Shown: piece by piece, positions 46,203 to 55,108 of the stretch
Numbering within the stretch: position 1 is the first letter of the stretch
Layout of the letters: every line of letters begins with the position of its first letter
Assembly: GCF_900215145.1 (NCBI RefSeq)
Contig: NZ_OBDO01000001.1
Coordinates: 372,001-436,000, forward strand
Reading direction: 5' to 3'
Length of the DNA: 64,000 nucleotides
From: Geodermatophilus sabuli
GTDB lineage: Bacteria > Actinomycetota > Actinomycetes > Mycobacteriales > Geodermatophilaceae
Notes under the pieces: generated by a model
What the model was told of the DNA's origin: nothing
What the model saw: the letters and a program-made list of their open reading frames with translations, nothing else
The model's database searches: none
Translations under genes and position numbers: made by a program

Positions 46203-47411
46203 ATGACCTCCCTGGAAGCGACCAAGAACGACCCGCCCCGTGAGTTCGTCGCGGATCACACCGTCGAGCGTGCCCAGCTCCCCATCGTGGGCGGCCCGAA
46301 CAAGGTCAAGTTCGCCATCTTCGGCGCGAACGTGACCACCGGGCAGGGAGGCCTCAACTTCGCCGAGAACACGATCAAGCTCGGCAACTGGGCCGAGATC
46401 CGGAACCTCGCGCAGAAGGCGGACAGGTATGGCGTGGAGGGGTTCATCCCGATCGCCCGTTGGCGGTCGCTCGCGGGTCCCGACCGGCCGTGGGGCGGCC
46501 AGCACGAGACGTTCACCTGGGCGGCGGGTCTGGCGGCAGCGACGGAGAACATCCAGATCTTCGCCACGTGCCACGTCCCGTTCGTGCACCCGCTCATGGC
46601 GGCCAAGATGGCGTCGACGGTCGACCACATCAGCGGTGGGCGCATGGGCCTGAACGCCGTCGCCGGCTACTACGAGCCGGAGTACCGGATGTTCGGGCTC
46701 GACCTCCCCGAGCACGACGCGCGCTACAGGGTCGCCGAAGAGTGGATGACGATCGTCGAGAAGCTCTGGACGCACCAGGGCGACGAGTACGAGTTCGACT
46801 TCCACGGCGACTTCTACAACCTGGAGGGCGCGCAGGCGTATCCCCAGCCCGTCCAGTCGCCCTCACCCGTGGTGATGAGTGCCGGCTCCAGCCCGGCGGG
46901 CCAGAAGTTCGCGTTCGAGCACGCCAACATCCTCTTCGCTGCCATCCCCGACGTGGCCAACAGCGCGACGACCACTCCCAAGTTGCGAGCGAACGCAGAT
47001 GAGGCAGGCAGGGAGGATCTCGCCCTCTGGGCCGGTGTCCACATCATCTGCAAGGACACCGAGAAGGAGGCCCTCGACTACGTGAAGTACGTCGAGGAGA
47101 ACGCGGACTGGGAGAGCGCCGTCCTCTACAAGGAGATCCTCACCAGCGGAGACACGCGCAGCTTCAACTGGACCGAGTGGAGCAAGAACAGCTCGGACAG
47201 CTACAAGGACGACCCCTTCGTCAAGGCCCTTGTGCGGGCTGCACTCGTTCCCCTGGTGGGCACACCGGAGATGATCGTCGAGGGGCTGCAGAAGCTGTCC
47301 GACTCGGGGATCCAGGGGGTCTGCACGGGGCTGGTCGACTACGACGAGGGCCTGGACCGCCTGCACGAGCAGATCTTCCCGTTGATGCGCAGCGCCGGAC
47401 TCCGCGCCTGA
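46203..47411 (+). CDS. Luciferase-like flavin-dependent monooxygenase (RutA/SfnG-like)
   Basis: The 402-residue TIM-barrel enzyme has LNFAENTIKLGNWAEI, TENIQIFATCHVPFVHPLM, MASTVDHISGGRMGLNAVAG and YYEPEYRMFGL. This fits group C monooxygenases that use FMNH2 supplied by a separate reductase, such as RutA, SfnG and diketocamphane-type oxygenases. The flavin reductase at 49240 in the same gene run is the obvious partner. ATG 46203 has GGACCTGGAG upstream. It may catalyse a second, FMN-dependent Baeyer-Villiger or C-C cleavage step, which is inference. Confidence 0.87.
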   Translation: MTSLEATKNDPPREFVADHTVERAQLPIVGGPNKVKFAIFGANVTTGQGGLNFAENTIKLGNWAEIRNLAQKADRYGVEGFIPIARWRSLAGPDRPWGGQHETFTWAAGLAAATENIQIFATCHVPFVHPLMAAKMASTVDHISGGRMGLNAVAGYYEPEYRMFGLDLPEHDARYRVAEEWMTIVEKLWTHQGDEYEFDFHGDFYNLEGAQAYPQPVQSPSPVVMSAGSSPAGQKFAFEHANILFAAIPDVANSATTTPKLRANADEAGREDLALWAGVHIICKDTEKEALDYVKYVEENADWESAVLYKEILTSGDTRSFNWTEWSKNSSDSYKDDPFVKALVRAALVPLVGTPEMIVEGLQKLSDSGIQGVCTGLVDYDEGLDRLHEQIFPLMRSAGLRA

Positions 47412-47515
47412 CACCGGACGCCGTGCGGTCGGCGGCTGTGTCCGGCCGGAGCCCACACAGTGCTCGGCCGCAGGGATTCAAGCCACACAGGTTCTCGACG
47501 AGGGAGACGAGGCAG

Positions 47516-48037
47516 ATGTCTTTTCCGGACCCCAAGGAATTCCGCCTGGTGGTCGCGGCGACCAACGACTCAGGTGAGAGCGACTTCCTGGAGGTCGACG
47601 GTCCCGCCATCATCGACATGCCGGGCGTAGCCGACGGAGCGTTCTACTGGGCCGTCGAGGGTGGGCACAGCAAGGAGAACTTCGGTCGACCGCCCGCGCG
47701 GGTGGAACTGGCGGGCCCGAACGGTTCGACATTCGGGGTGAACAGCTTCCCGGCCCGCTCGGCAGGGAACACCGGCGATGTCGATCAGTTCGAGAGCATG
47801 ACCAGCACCGGGCATGACGGCGATCCCGCGATGCACGCGAGCGACACCATCGACTACGAGGTGGTCATCTCGGGCAAGGTGGATCTCGAACTCCCCGGCG
47901 GGAAGAAGCGGACCCTGCGACCGGGCGACCTGCTCGTCATGGCCGGCGTTCCCCATGCCTGGAAGAACCCCTACGACGAGGACTGCGTCTACATCGTCGT
48001 GACGATCGGCTTCAACCACGCACAGTCCGGCGCCTAG
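47516..48037 (+). CDS. Cupin-domain protein
   Basis: The 173-residue protein has a single C-terminal cupin: MHASDTIDYEVVISGKVDLEL, then KKRTLRPGDLLVMAGVPHAWKNP. These match cupin motifs 1 and 2, with His and Asp/Glu as possible metal ligands. The first 70 residues are extended, with GAFYWAVEGGHSKENFG. Related small cupins act as isomerases, ring-cleaving or decarboxylating enzymes, or sensors; which applies is unknown. ATG 47516 follows AGGGAGACGAGG. It belongs to the LLM-to-ribBA gene run. Confidence 0.85.
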   Translation: MSFPDPKEFRLVVAATNDSGESDFLEVDGPAIIDMPGVADGAFYWAVEGGHSKENFGRPPARVELAGPNGSTFGVNSFPARSAGNTGDVDQFESMTSTGHDGDPAMHASDTIDYEVVISGKVDLELPGGKKRTLRPGDLLVMAGVPHAWKNPYDEDCVYIVVTIGFNHAQSGA

Positions 48038-48088
48038 GCGCCACGACTGGACTTCTCGCATTCGGCACAACGAGACAGAGGAAGACCC

Positions 48089-48136
48089 ATGCACGAGTTC
48101 GCCGATCACGGCACGACGAAGGGGTGTCCATCATGA
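48089..48136 (+). CDS. Putative 15-codon leader ORF overlapping the next start
   Basis: MHEFADHGTTKGCPS starts at ATG 48089 behind AGAGGAAG (48077-48084). Its TGA (48134-48136) overlaps the ATG of the lyase gene at 48133 (ATGA). That arrangement is what translational coupling uses. It may be a coding leader, a tiny protein, or chance; no homologue is known to me. Confidence 0.4.
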   Translation: MHEFADHGTTKGCPS

Positions 48137-49083
48137 GCGTGAGCTCTCCCGGTGCGGCGCTGCGCGACATCTTCCAGCGGCCCGAGACGGTGGTCATGCC
48201 GTTCGGCTCGTTGCCGCTCCACGCCCAGATGGCCCAGCATGCGGGGTTCGAGGCGTTCGAGCTCTCGGGTGGGATGTCGGCGTGGTGGGCCGAAGGGGCC
48301 TCAGACACGGGCTGGCTGACCTTGACCGAGGTGGTGGCGCACGCGAAGCGCGTGGCGCGAAGCGTCGACATCCCCGTCTACTGCGACGCCGACACGGGTT
48401 TCGGCGCCCCGATCAACGTCCAGCGAACAGTCGCCGAGTTCATCGATGCCGGCGTCGCCGGAATCCACATCGAGGACCAGCGGGAGCCCAAGAAGTCAGG
48501 TGGGACGACGGGCATCGAGCTCGTGTCCGACGCGGAGGCGATCGGGCGACTCAATGCAGCCGTCGAAGCTCGTGATCGCGAGGACGCTGACTTCGTGATC
48601 GTCGCGCGGACCGACGGTTTCGGTGCTGCCGGGGGAAGTGTCGACGAGGCGATCCGCCGCGCGCAGCTCTACCGCGCCGAGACGGGAGTCGATGCGATCT
48701 TCTTCGAGGGGTTCCACACCTGGGAGCAGGCCGATCTCGCGCTGAAAGAGACGCCTGGGCCGAGCTACGTGATGGCGTACAACCTCATCGGGAACCGGTC
48801 GCTCGCCGAGCTGACCGCGGCGGGTCAGGCCATCGACGCAGTGCCGTTCGTGCTACCCGGCGTCCATGAGGTCTGGCGCTTGCTCCTGGACATCAAGGAA
48901 GCGGGGGACGGCACTCCGTTGGGGGCGTACATCCAGCACATGAACGAGGCGAAGGGCACGGCCTACGACTTGGGTTGGGGTTCTCAGCTCGGGCGGCCGT
49001 CGGCAGATTACGTGCGCGAGACGGAGGAGAAGTACCTCCCTGCTGAGTCGCGACGCGACTACGTGAACACACCGAATGCCTGA
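48133..49083 (+). CDS. Isocitrate lyase/PEP mutase superfamily protein
   Basis: The 316-residue barrel protein has FELSGGMSAWWAEG, VYCDADTGFGAPINV (metal-binding acids), IHIEDQREPKKSGGTTG and IVARTDGFGAAGG. The loop that carries the catalytic Cys in isocitrate lyase (KKCGH) reads KKSGG, so this is not an isocitrate lyase; a 2-oxo or 2-methyl acid lyase, or an oxaloacetate-decarboxylase-like role, is more likely. ATG 48133 has GAAGGGG nine bases upstream and overlaps the tiny ORF before it. Confidence 0.88.
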   Translation: MSVSSPGAALRDIFQRPETVVMPFGSLPLHAQMAQHAGFEAFELSGGMSAWWAEGASDTGWLTLTEVVAHAKRVARSVDIPVYCDADTGFGAPINVQRTVAEFIDAGVAGIHIEDQREPKKSGGTTGIELVSDAEAIGRLNAAVEARDREDADFVIVARTDGFGAAGGSVDEAIRRAQLYRAETGVDAIFFEGFHTWEQADLALKETPGPSYVMAYNLIGNRSLAELTAAGQAIDAVPFVLPGVHEVWRLLLDIKEAGDGTPLGAYIQHMNEAKGTAYDLGWGSQLGRPSADYVRETEEKYLPAESRRDYVNTPNA

Positions 49084-49239
49084 TGCCCTGCGCCCTGTGG
49101 CGCGTGCCGCGAGGACCGGGACGCGTGAGCAGTGCTCCGAATCGGCCGACGAGGTTCTTCCGGTGCGTGGGCGAGAGGCGCAAGCGACGGTCCGGACGGC
49201 GGGGTCCGTCCGTTCGCCCCCGCGAGAGGATGAGCATCC

Positions 49240-49764
49240 GTGACGCAGATCAAGGTGACCGGTCTCGGGGACGACCCGATGGTCGTGCGCCACGCGTTCG
49301 CACAGTTCCCGTCAGGTGTCGCGGTGCTCGCGGTGGACATCGACGGCGGAAAGCACGCGCTCGTCGCGTCGTCGTTCATGGTGGGCGTGTCGCTCGATCC
49401 GTGTCTCAGCGCGGTCGCGGTGCAGAAGACCTCCGAGACATGGGAACTCATCAAGGATGCCGACTCGCTCGGCGTGTCGATACTGGCCAGGGGACAGAGC
49501 GATCTGACCCGCAAACTCGCGAGCAAGAACCGCGCTGCACGTTTCGAGCAGGTCGCGATCGAGGTCGGTGGCCAAGGCGCCGTCTTCATCGATGACGCAG
49601 CACTGTGGCTCGACTGCTCGATCTACGAGGTCTCTGAGGCCGGCGACCACTGGATGGTCCTGCTCGAGGTCAAGAAGCTCGGCGTCGGCGAGAACGAGCC
49701 GCTCATCTGGCACGGTGCGAAGTTCCGCGAACTCGTCGACGCTCAGTCGATCGATGTCGAGTAG
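49240..49764 (+). CDS. Flavin reductase, two-component monooxygenase partner
   Basis: The 174-residue protein has the flavin-reductase split-barrel: HAFAQFPSGVAVLAVD, HALVASSFMVGVSLDPCLSA in part, SILARGQSDLTRKLA and a C-terminal LIWHGAKFREL. It should deliver reduced FMN to the luciferase-like oxygenase at 46203. GTG 49240 follows GAGAGGATGAG. It is followed after 257 bp by ribBA, so flavin supply and flavin reduction lie side by side. Confidence 0.9.
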   Translation: MTQIKVTGLGDDPMVVRHAFAQFPSGVAVLAVDIDGGKHALVASSFMVGVSLDPCLSAVAVQKTSETWELIKDADSLGVSILARGQSDLTRKLASKNRAARFEQVAIEVGGQGAVFIDDAALWLDCSIYEVSEAGDHWMVLLEVKKLGVGENEPLIWHGAKFRELVDAQSIDVE

Positions 49765-50021
49765 TCGACCGAGTCGGATGTGAAGGCGCGCTCTGTGGGC
49801 GTGCAGGACCTGGCGCCGGGACGTCAACGGGCGCGGGGTCGACCGCAACGCGATCTGCACCGTCCGTGCTGGCCGGTGCTACCTGGGCCGCGGCTTTCCG
49901 CGCGATGAGTCTTCGCTGCGCGAGTCGGTGCTGCAGGTCCTGACTGCCTCGGCGGCGGTCCTGGGTCGCGCTGCCGCCGCATCTTCGTCAGGGCGCGTAA
50001 CGACAACAGGGAGTGTGGGAC

Positions 50022-51368
50022 GTGACGAGGTTCGACAGTATCGAGCGGGCGGTCGCCGACATCGCTGCCGGCAAGGCCGTGGTGGTGGTCGACGACGAGG
50101 ATCGCGAGAACGAGGGCGATCTGATCTTCGCCGCCGAGAAGGCGACCCCCGAACTCGTGGCATTCGTGGTTCGCTACACGTCCGGCTATCTGTGCGTGCC
50201 GCTGGCTGGCGACGACTGTGACCGCCTCGGTCTGCCTCCGATGGTCGCCTCCAACGAGGACGCGCGCGGTACCGCGTACACGGTGACCGTCGATGCTCGT
50301 GAAGGCATCGGAACAGGGATCTCCGCATCTGACCGAGCCGTGACGATGCGACTGCTCGCCGATCCCGACTCCGCTGTCGACGACTTCACTCGGCCCGGCC
50401 ACGTGGTACCCCTGCGCGCGAGGGAGGGAGGCGTACTGCGCCGGGCGGGTCACACGGAAGCTGCCGTCGATCTCGCCCGGATGGCAGGCCTCCGTCCGGC
50501 GGGCGTCATCTGCGAGATCGTCAGCCAGGAGGACGTGAGCGCGATGGCCCGGACCGATGAGCTCCGGGTCTTCGCTGACGTCCACGGCCTGGCCATGATC
50601 GCGATCGCCGATCTCATCACGTGGCGCCGCACGCACGAGAAGCACGTCGTGCCTGTTGCCGATGCGCGGATTCCGACCGCCCACGGCACGTTCCGAGCAG
50701 TCGGTTACCGGAGCCTGTATGACGAGGGCGAGCATGTCGCCCTCGTGTACGGAGACATCGCCGGACCGGATGGCAACGGCAGCGACGTCCTCGTCCGCGT
50801 GCACTCCGAATGCCTCACCGGTGACGTGTTCGGATCGCTCCGCTGCGACTGCGGGCCCCAACTCGACGCCGCCCTCGAGATGATCGCGCAGGAAGGCCGG
50901 GGAGTTCTCCTGTACATGCGCGGTCACGAGGGTCGCGGCATCGGCCTCCTGAACAAGCTGCAGGCATACCAGTTGCAGGACGCAGGGTCCGACACCGTCG
51001 ACGCCAATCTGCACCTCGGCTTGCCCGCGGACGCACGCGACTACGGAATCGGGGCGCAGATCCTGGTCGACCTGGGGATCTCCACGATCCGACTGCTGAC
51101 GAACAACCCCGCCAAACGCACCGGGCTCGACAAGTACGGACTGCGCGTCACGGAACGGGTACCGATGCCGTTGCGCGTCAACGCCGAGAACTACGTCTAT
51201 CTGCGCACCAAACGCGATCGTATGGGCCACGACCTGAGCGGCCTCGACGAAGACCCCTCAGGACACCTGGCCCCTTCGCGTTCCTCGGGTGAACCGCCGA
51301 TCGAACTCGTCGATCCAGTGCGCCGAGTCGGCCAGCACGGTCGAACTGTCCTGGCGGGGTCAAGATAG
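50022..51368 (+). CDS. ribBA: Bifunctional DHBP synthase / GTP cyclohydrolase II
   Basis: The 448-residue enzyme makes both entry compounds of riboflavin synthesis. The N-terminal RibB domain has [16 protein letters not shown] and [17 protein letters not shown]. The RibA domain has zinc ligands in [29 protein letters not shown] and [15 protein letters not shown] tail of about 40 residues past RibA is unusual. GTG 50022 is chosen because AGGGAG precedes it; GTG 50013 is open too. Its place among FMN-dependent catabolic genes suggests an extra copy that boosts flavin on induction. Confidence 0.95.
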   Translation: MTRFDSIERAVADIAAGKAVVVVDDEDRENEGDLIFAAEKATPELVAFVVRYTSGYLCVPLAGDDCDRLGLPPMVASNEDARGTAYTVTVDAREGIGTGISASDRAVTMRLLADPDSAVDDFTRPGHVVPLRAREGGVLRRAGHTEAAVDLARMAGLRPAGVICEIVSQEDVSAMARTDELRVFADVHGLAMIAIADLITWRRTHEKHVVPVADARIPTAHGTFRAVGYRSLYDEGEHVALVYGDIAGPDGNGSDVLVRVHSECLTGDVFGSLRCDCGPQLDAALEMIAQEGRGVLLYMRGHEGRGIGLLNKLQAYQLQDAGSDTVDANLHLGLPADARDYGIGAQILVDLGISTIRLLTNNPAKRTGLDKYGLRVTERVPMPLRVNAENYVYLRTKRDRMGHDLSGLDEDPSGHLAPSRSSGEPPIELVDPVRRVGQHGRTVLAGSR

Positions 51369-51959
51369 ACGTGCGGACCAATCGAACTCGTACGGGCGTG
51401 TAGTCCTCGACGACTGCAGCGAACGACCCGGTCCCCGAGGCACGAGCACCGACGTTCAGCGGAGGCAGGAGAGGCGTGGGCGCGACCATGCGATCCGATG
51501 GATCAGTGGCGGCGACCGCAGCCCCTTCGACGGTGTGTCACAGCACCAGGCGGACCGGGCTCGCGGCCTACCTGGCCGCCAGCGGCGGTCGAGGGACGCC
51601 GACGTCTCGCCCGCGGCACACGTGGTCGTACCTGACGGGTAGACGCTCGTCGAAGACGGTGGTTTGGGGCAGCGGGGTGCCGGCCGACCGCCGGACGGAA
51701 GGTGCGGACCCCGGTGAACCGCGACGTCACGGGTCTGCAGCCGTGAGCACATCCACGCCGGGAGTGCCTGCTCCCGGGCCTGGTCAGGCTCTGGGGAACT
51801 CTCAGTGGCCTGGGCACGAGAAGCTGTCGACAACGCACTGCTCGGCGCACGGGCACTACCGTCTCCCGACCGCCACGCTGCTGTGGAGCACCGAGCGCCG
51901 TGCCGGGAAGTTCCCGGTTCCGCCCCCGCTCTTGCGGAAACAGATGACGGGCGCAATAG
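51369..51959. other. Gene-free stretch with an SDR relic
   Basis: No intact gene. Bases 51627-51663 resemble the last codons of an SDR. The right end holds site H. Confidence 0.45.
51627..51663 (+). pseudogene. Possible SDR C-terminal relic
   Basis: Bases read SYLTG, then after a one-base gap TLVEDGG, matching SYMTGQTLVIDGG at the end of the SDR gene at 41541 in order and spacing. Only about 12 codons are recognisable, so this is tentative. Confidence 0.3.
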
Positions 51960-51975
51960 TGACAATTACCGTCCA
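51960..51975 (-). promoter_or_regulatory. Operator-like site H
   Basis: On the minus strand it reads TGGACGGTAATTGTCA with GATC before it and CTAT after. It is the only copy whose orientation is opposite to the gene that follows (SDR at 52052, 76 bp away). Confidence 0.55.
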
Positions 51976-52051
51976 GATCTAGGCGGCTCCAGTCAACTCA
52001 GGGCCGGACCTGCCCCGTAGGGCCTCATCCCACGAGCACGGAGGTTGGAAC

Positions 52052-52804
52052 ATGCAGTTGTCCCTCGAGGGGAGAGTTGCCCTGGTGACCGGGTCCGGCC
52101 AGGGCATCGGAGCCGCAATCGCCGCTCAACTGGCACACGCGGGAGCTCACGTGGCCGTCTGTGACCTGCAGCCCGACCGAGCAGATGGCGTGGCGCGGGA
52201 TCTGTCGGCGCAGGGTCTTCGCGCCCGAGCATTCACCTGCGACGTCACCTCACCAGAGGCGGTGGCGTCCCTGACGCGCACCGTCACAGCTGCCGTCGGT
52301 CCTATCGACATCGTGGTGAACAACGTGGGCTGGGCGGGCGACGACCCGTTCGTCTCACTGAGTGACGAGCAGATCCGGCGCCTCGTGGACGTCAACCTCA
52401 TGTCGACGATGTTCGTGTGCCGCGACGTCGGCGCCACCATGATCGAACGTCGCGCCGGGCGGATCATCAACATCGCCAGTGATGCCGGGCGGGTCGGTAG
52501 TGGGGGGCAGGCGGTCTATGCCGCCACAAAGGGTGCAGTCATCGCCCTCACCAAGTCACTGGCCCGAGAGTGGGCCAAGCACGGTGTCACCGCGAACTGC
52601 GTCTCTCCTGGGATCACCGACACGCCGCTGTGGGGCGAGACCTCCGAGCGGATCAAGTCTCTCTTGCTGGCGGCCGTCCCGCTCAAACGAGTCGGCCAAC
52701 CCGCAGACATCGCCTATGCCGTCACCTTCCTGGCCTCTGAAGAGGCCAGCTACATCACCGGTCAAGTCCTCAGCGTCAGCGGCGGCCTGAGCATGGTCGA
52801 CTGA
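52052..52804 (+). CDS. SDR-family oxidoreductase (FabG/BadH-like)
   Basis: The 250-residue SDR has VALVTGSGQGIGAAIA, CDVTSPEAVAS, IVVNNVGWAGD (Asn-Val-Gly rather than NAG), NIASDAGRVGSGGQAVYAATKGAV with Ser, Tyr and Lys, and YITGQVLSVSGG. It resembles 2-hydroxycyclohexanecarboxyl-CoA dehydrogenase-type enzymes in overall form. ATG 52052 follows ACGGAGG. It stands alone between two gaps and probably forms its own transcription unit under site H. Confidence 0.9.
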   Translation: MQLSLEGRVALVTGSGQGIGAAIAAQLAHAGAHVAVCDLQPDRADGVARDLSAQGLRARAFTCDVTSPEAVASLTRTVTAAVGPIDIVVNNVGWAGDDPFVSLSDEQIRRLVDVNLMSTMFVCRDVGATMIERRAGRIINIASDAGRVGSGGQAVYAATKGAVIALTKSLAREWAKHGVTANCVSPGITDTPLWGETSERIKSLLLAAVPLKRVGQPADIAYAVTFLASEEASYITGQVLSVSGGLSMVD

Positions 52805-53155
52805 CATCCGGCCCGACACACTTCGTCGCTGAAGCCAGCGGAAGAGTGGACGTCCTCGATGCCAGGGTCACGGTCGGAAACCGAGTCTCCGCCGAGGGGT
52901 GCAGGCCGCAGGAGAGTGCGACGTAGACGGCAGCCGGATCCGGTCGACACGTAGATGACGTCCGTGGCCCAGTCAGGGTCGGGCTACGTCGCGGAATGGC
53001 TGCGGTTGTCCACGTCGCCGTGTACGGCGAGCATCCTCTTCGCCGGGCTCGGTGGCGAGGAGTAACGACCGTTGGCTGGACCGTTCCTGTGCGGCGGCCC
53101 AGCAATGCCGGCGCAGAAGGCGAAGACCACCCCTCCTTGCTCGTGGCCCGTGTGC
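52805..53155. other. Gene-free stretch
   Basis: Nothing recognisable lies between the convergent SDR and TetR genes. Confidence 0.45.
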
Positions 53156-53896
53156 CTATGCCTTCTCGTCTCCAGCATCAGCTTCGGCATCAACACTGGT
53201 GATGCTCCGCGACCGACTCGCCGGACCACGCCGTCCAGTCGAACGAGCAGTCGCTTGACCCACGTGCACGCCGGAGGAGTCGACATCCCGATACCCCACG
53301 CCGCGTAGCACCGTGTCCACGAGTTGCTTCAGGTAGCTCTCGGTGTAGGCCTTCTCGGCCAGTCCCGGAGGGGTGCTCCGGACGTGGGTGGTGATGGCGC
53401 CTGCGACGAGATCGGCGATGAGGGTCGGTGTGATCCCGGGGTCGATCTCCCCTCGCTCGACCGCTCGCCGGACGAGGGCTCGCGTGGAGCGGATGTAGTC
53501 CGGATAGTCGAGCTCGCCGATGACCGCAGCCAACTCCTCGTTGGATCGCCGGTCCATCACCAGCCGACTGATCATCGAACCTTCGACGCTCTGTACGAAC
53601 GCCATCCACTGTCTGGCGAACTCCCGGAGGTCGAGCTCGAGGTTGCCGAGGTTGATGTTCCCCACGGATGGTGCGGCTGAGCGAACGGCGTCGACCAGCA
53701 GTGCTGCCTTGTTGGGCCAGCGCAGGTAGAGCGAGCCCTTGCCGACACCCGCTCGTCGTGCGACCTCGTCAACCGTGAAGCCGCTCCATCCACGATCGCC
53801 GTACACCTGCCTGGCGGCGTCCAGAACTCGCTCGTCGAGGTCAGGCTCCCGTGGTCGTCCGACCGCCCGCGGCGATGAGGTCATGGCGCTTACCAT
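53156..53896 (-). CDS. TetR-family regulator, candidate controller of the catabolic regulon
   Basis: The 246-residue repressor-type protein has an N-terminal DNA-binding domain (VLDAARQVYGDRGWSGFTV, DEVARRAGVGKGSLYLRWPN) and a helical ligand domain. A C-terminal tail of about 45 polar residues looks non-homologous and may be a read-through from a lost stop. ATG 53896 or ATG 53884 could be the start; neither has a clear ribosome-binding site, so a leaderless transcript is possible. Operator-like site G lies 74 bp upstream, between it and the divergent crotonase gene. Autoregulation is inferred. Confidence 0.88.
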   Translation of the reverse strand: MVSAMTSSPRAVGRPREPDLDERVLDAARQVYGDRGWSGFTVDEVARRAGVGKGSLYLRWPNKAALLVDAVRSAAPSVGNINLGNLELDLREFARQWMAFVQSVEGSMISRLVMDRRSNEELAAVIGELDYPDYIRSTRALVRRAVERGEIDPGITPTLIADLVAGAITTHVRSTPPGLAEKAYTESYLKQLVDTVLRGVGYRDVDSSGVHVGQATARSTGRRGPASRSRSITSVDAEADAGDEKA

Positions 53897-53969
53897 AACG
53901 CGACTCGCAGTGGGACCGAGGCCGTCTGCCCGGTTGTGTGCGCAGCCCCAGGTGCGTGGGGTAGATTTC

Positions 53970-53985
53970 TGATGGACATCGTCCA
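53970..53985 (-). promoter_or_regulatory. Operator-like site G (TetR/crotonase divergent promoter)
   Basis: The minus strand reads TTGGACGATGTCCATCA; within it TGGAC-GAT-GTCCA is a perfect 5-3-5 palindrome. It lies midway between the divergent TetR and crotonase starts. Confidence 0.65.
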
Positions 53986-54059
53986 AAATCGCGCTCATGC
54001 TGGCACGCTCAGCCGACCTGAGTGACCCACGCGGAATCCACCTGGCGAGAGGAAGTCCC

Positions 54060-54860
54060 ATGGCGAACCCGAACGATCCCGAGCCCAGCCCTCTCGAGGT
54101 CCGGCAGGTCGACGGAGTCCTCACCCTGACCATGAACAGGCCGGCGGTGAAGAACGCCCTGGATGCCACTCAGTGGCGTCGCCTTGCTTCGGCACTCGGC
54201 GACGCGGCGTACGACACCAGCGTGCGTGCGGTGGTCCTCACGGGTGCCAACGGCGTGTTCTCCTCCGGGGGTCAGCTGGGGGCCGACGGTCCCGCCCATC
54301 CGTTGGACCGTATGCGGATCATCTCGGAGGCGGCGGTGACCCTCCACGACTTCCCGAAGCCGACGATCGCCAAGGTGCCGGGCCCGGCGATCGGCGGTGG
54401 TTGGAACCTCGCGTTGTGCTGTGACTTCGTCATCTGCTCGAGCAATGCCACCTTCGCGCAGGTCTTCCCCCGGCGGGGGCTGTCCCTCGATGTCGGCGGG
54501 TCGTGGCTCCTCCCTCGCCTGATCGGGATGCAGAAGGCAAAGCTGCTGACGATGACCGGCGATGTCCTGAGCGCGGCGGAGGTGGAACAGCTGGGACTGG
54601 CCACCCGGGTGGTGGAGCCGGAGGACCTCGATTCCGTTGTCGAGTCGCTCGCCGAGCGTCTGGCAGCCGGTCCGCCGACCGCCCTGTCCTTGACGAAGTC
54701 GCTCCTGCACCGGGCGGCCACCACCGACTTCGCCAGCAGCCTCGAGGCGGAGGCGGTGGCGCAGGCGGTGAACTTCGCCAGTGAGGACATCCGGATCGGT
54801 CTGGAGGCGTTCAAGGCCAGGACGGCGCCGTCGTTCACGGGTCGTTGGCGTTTCGAGTAG
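54060..54860 (+). CDS. Enoyl-CoA hydratase/isomerase-family protein
   Basis: The 266-residue crotonase has NRPAVKNALD, GVFSSGGQLG (oxyanion region), PGPAIGGGWNLALCCDF and FPRRGLSLDVGGSWLLPRLIG. The pattern is like PaaG or 2-cyclohexenyl-type isomerases, where an Asp replaces one classical Glu. It may hydrate, isomerise or open a ring-derived CoA ester. ATG 54060 follows GAGAGGAAG. It is divergent from the TetR gene and directly precedes the duplicated segment. Confidence 0.88.
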   Translation: MANPNDPEPSPLEVRQVDGVLTLTMNRPAVKNALDATQWRRLASALGDAAYDTSVRAVVLTGANGVFSSGGQLGADGPAHPLDRMRIISEAAVTLHDFPKPTIAKVPGPAIGGGWNLALCCDFVICSSNATFAQVFPRRGLSLDVGGSWLLPRLIGMQKAKLLTMTGDVLSAAEVEQLGLATRVVEPEDLDSVVESLAERLAAGPPTALSLTKSLLHRAATTDFASSLEAEAVAQAVNFASEDIRIGLEAFKARTAPSFTGRWRFE

Positions 54861-54919
54861 GTCCCGGGGTGGCTGTTCGGTCCGACCGTCGAGCCCGGGT
54901 TCTCGCCGGGTTCCTAATC

Positions 54920-54935
54920 TGGACGATGTGTGTCA
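54920..54935 (+). promoter_or_regulatory. Operator-like site F (copy of site D)
   Basis: TGGACGATGTGTGTCA with TATGGT at 54937-54942, carried on the duplication. It probably drives the crotonase-thiolase-DUF35 gene run. Confidence 0.7.
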
Positions 54936-55108
54936 GTATGGTGGGCGTCACGTTGTGGCGGGCCGGGCCCCGGTGAGCTGAGGCATTCCCCGCGGGGGGC
55001 GGTCGCCGGGGGCGGGTGCTGCGGCGCGGGTGTGCCGTCGTGTCGGGGCCCGACGTGGTGGCTGGTCTTGTGGTGGCGGTCGCGATGACCTCGAAGGAGC
55101 TGCTGGCG

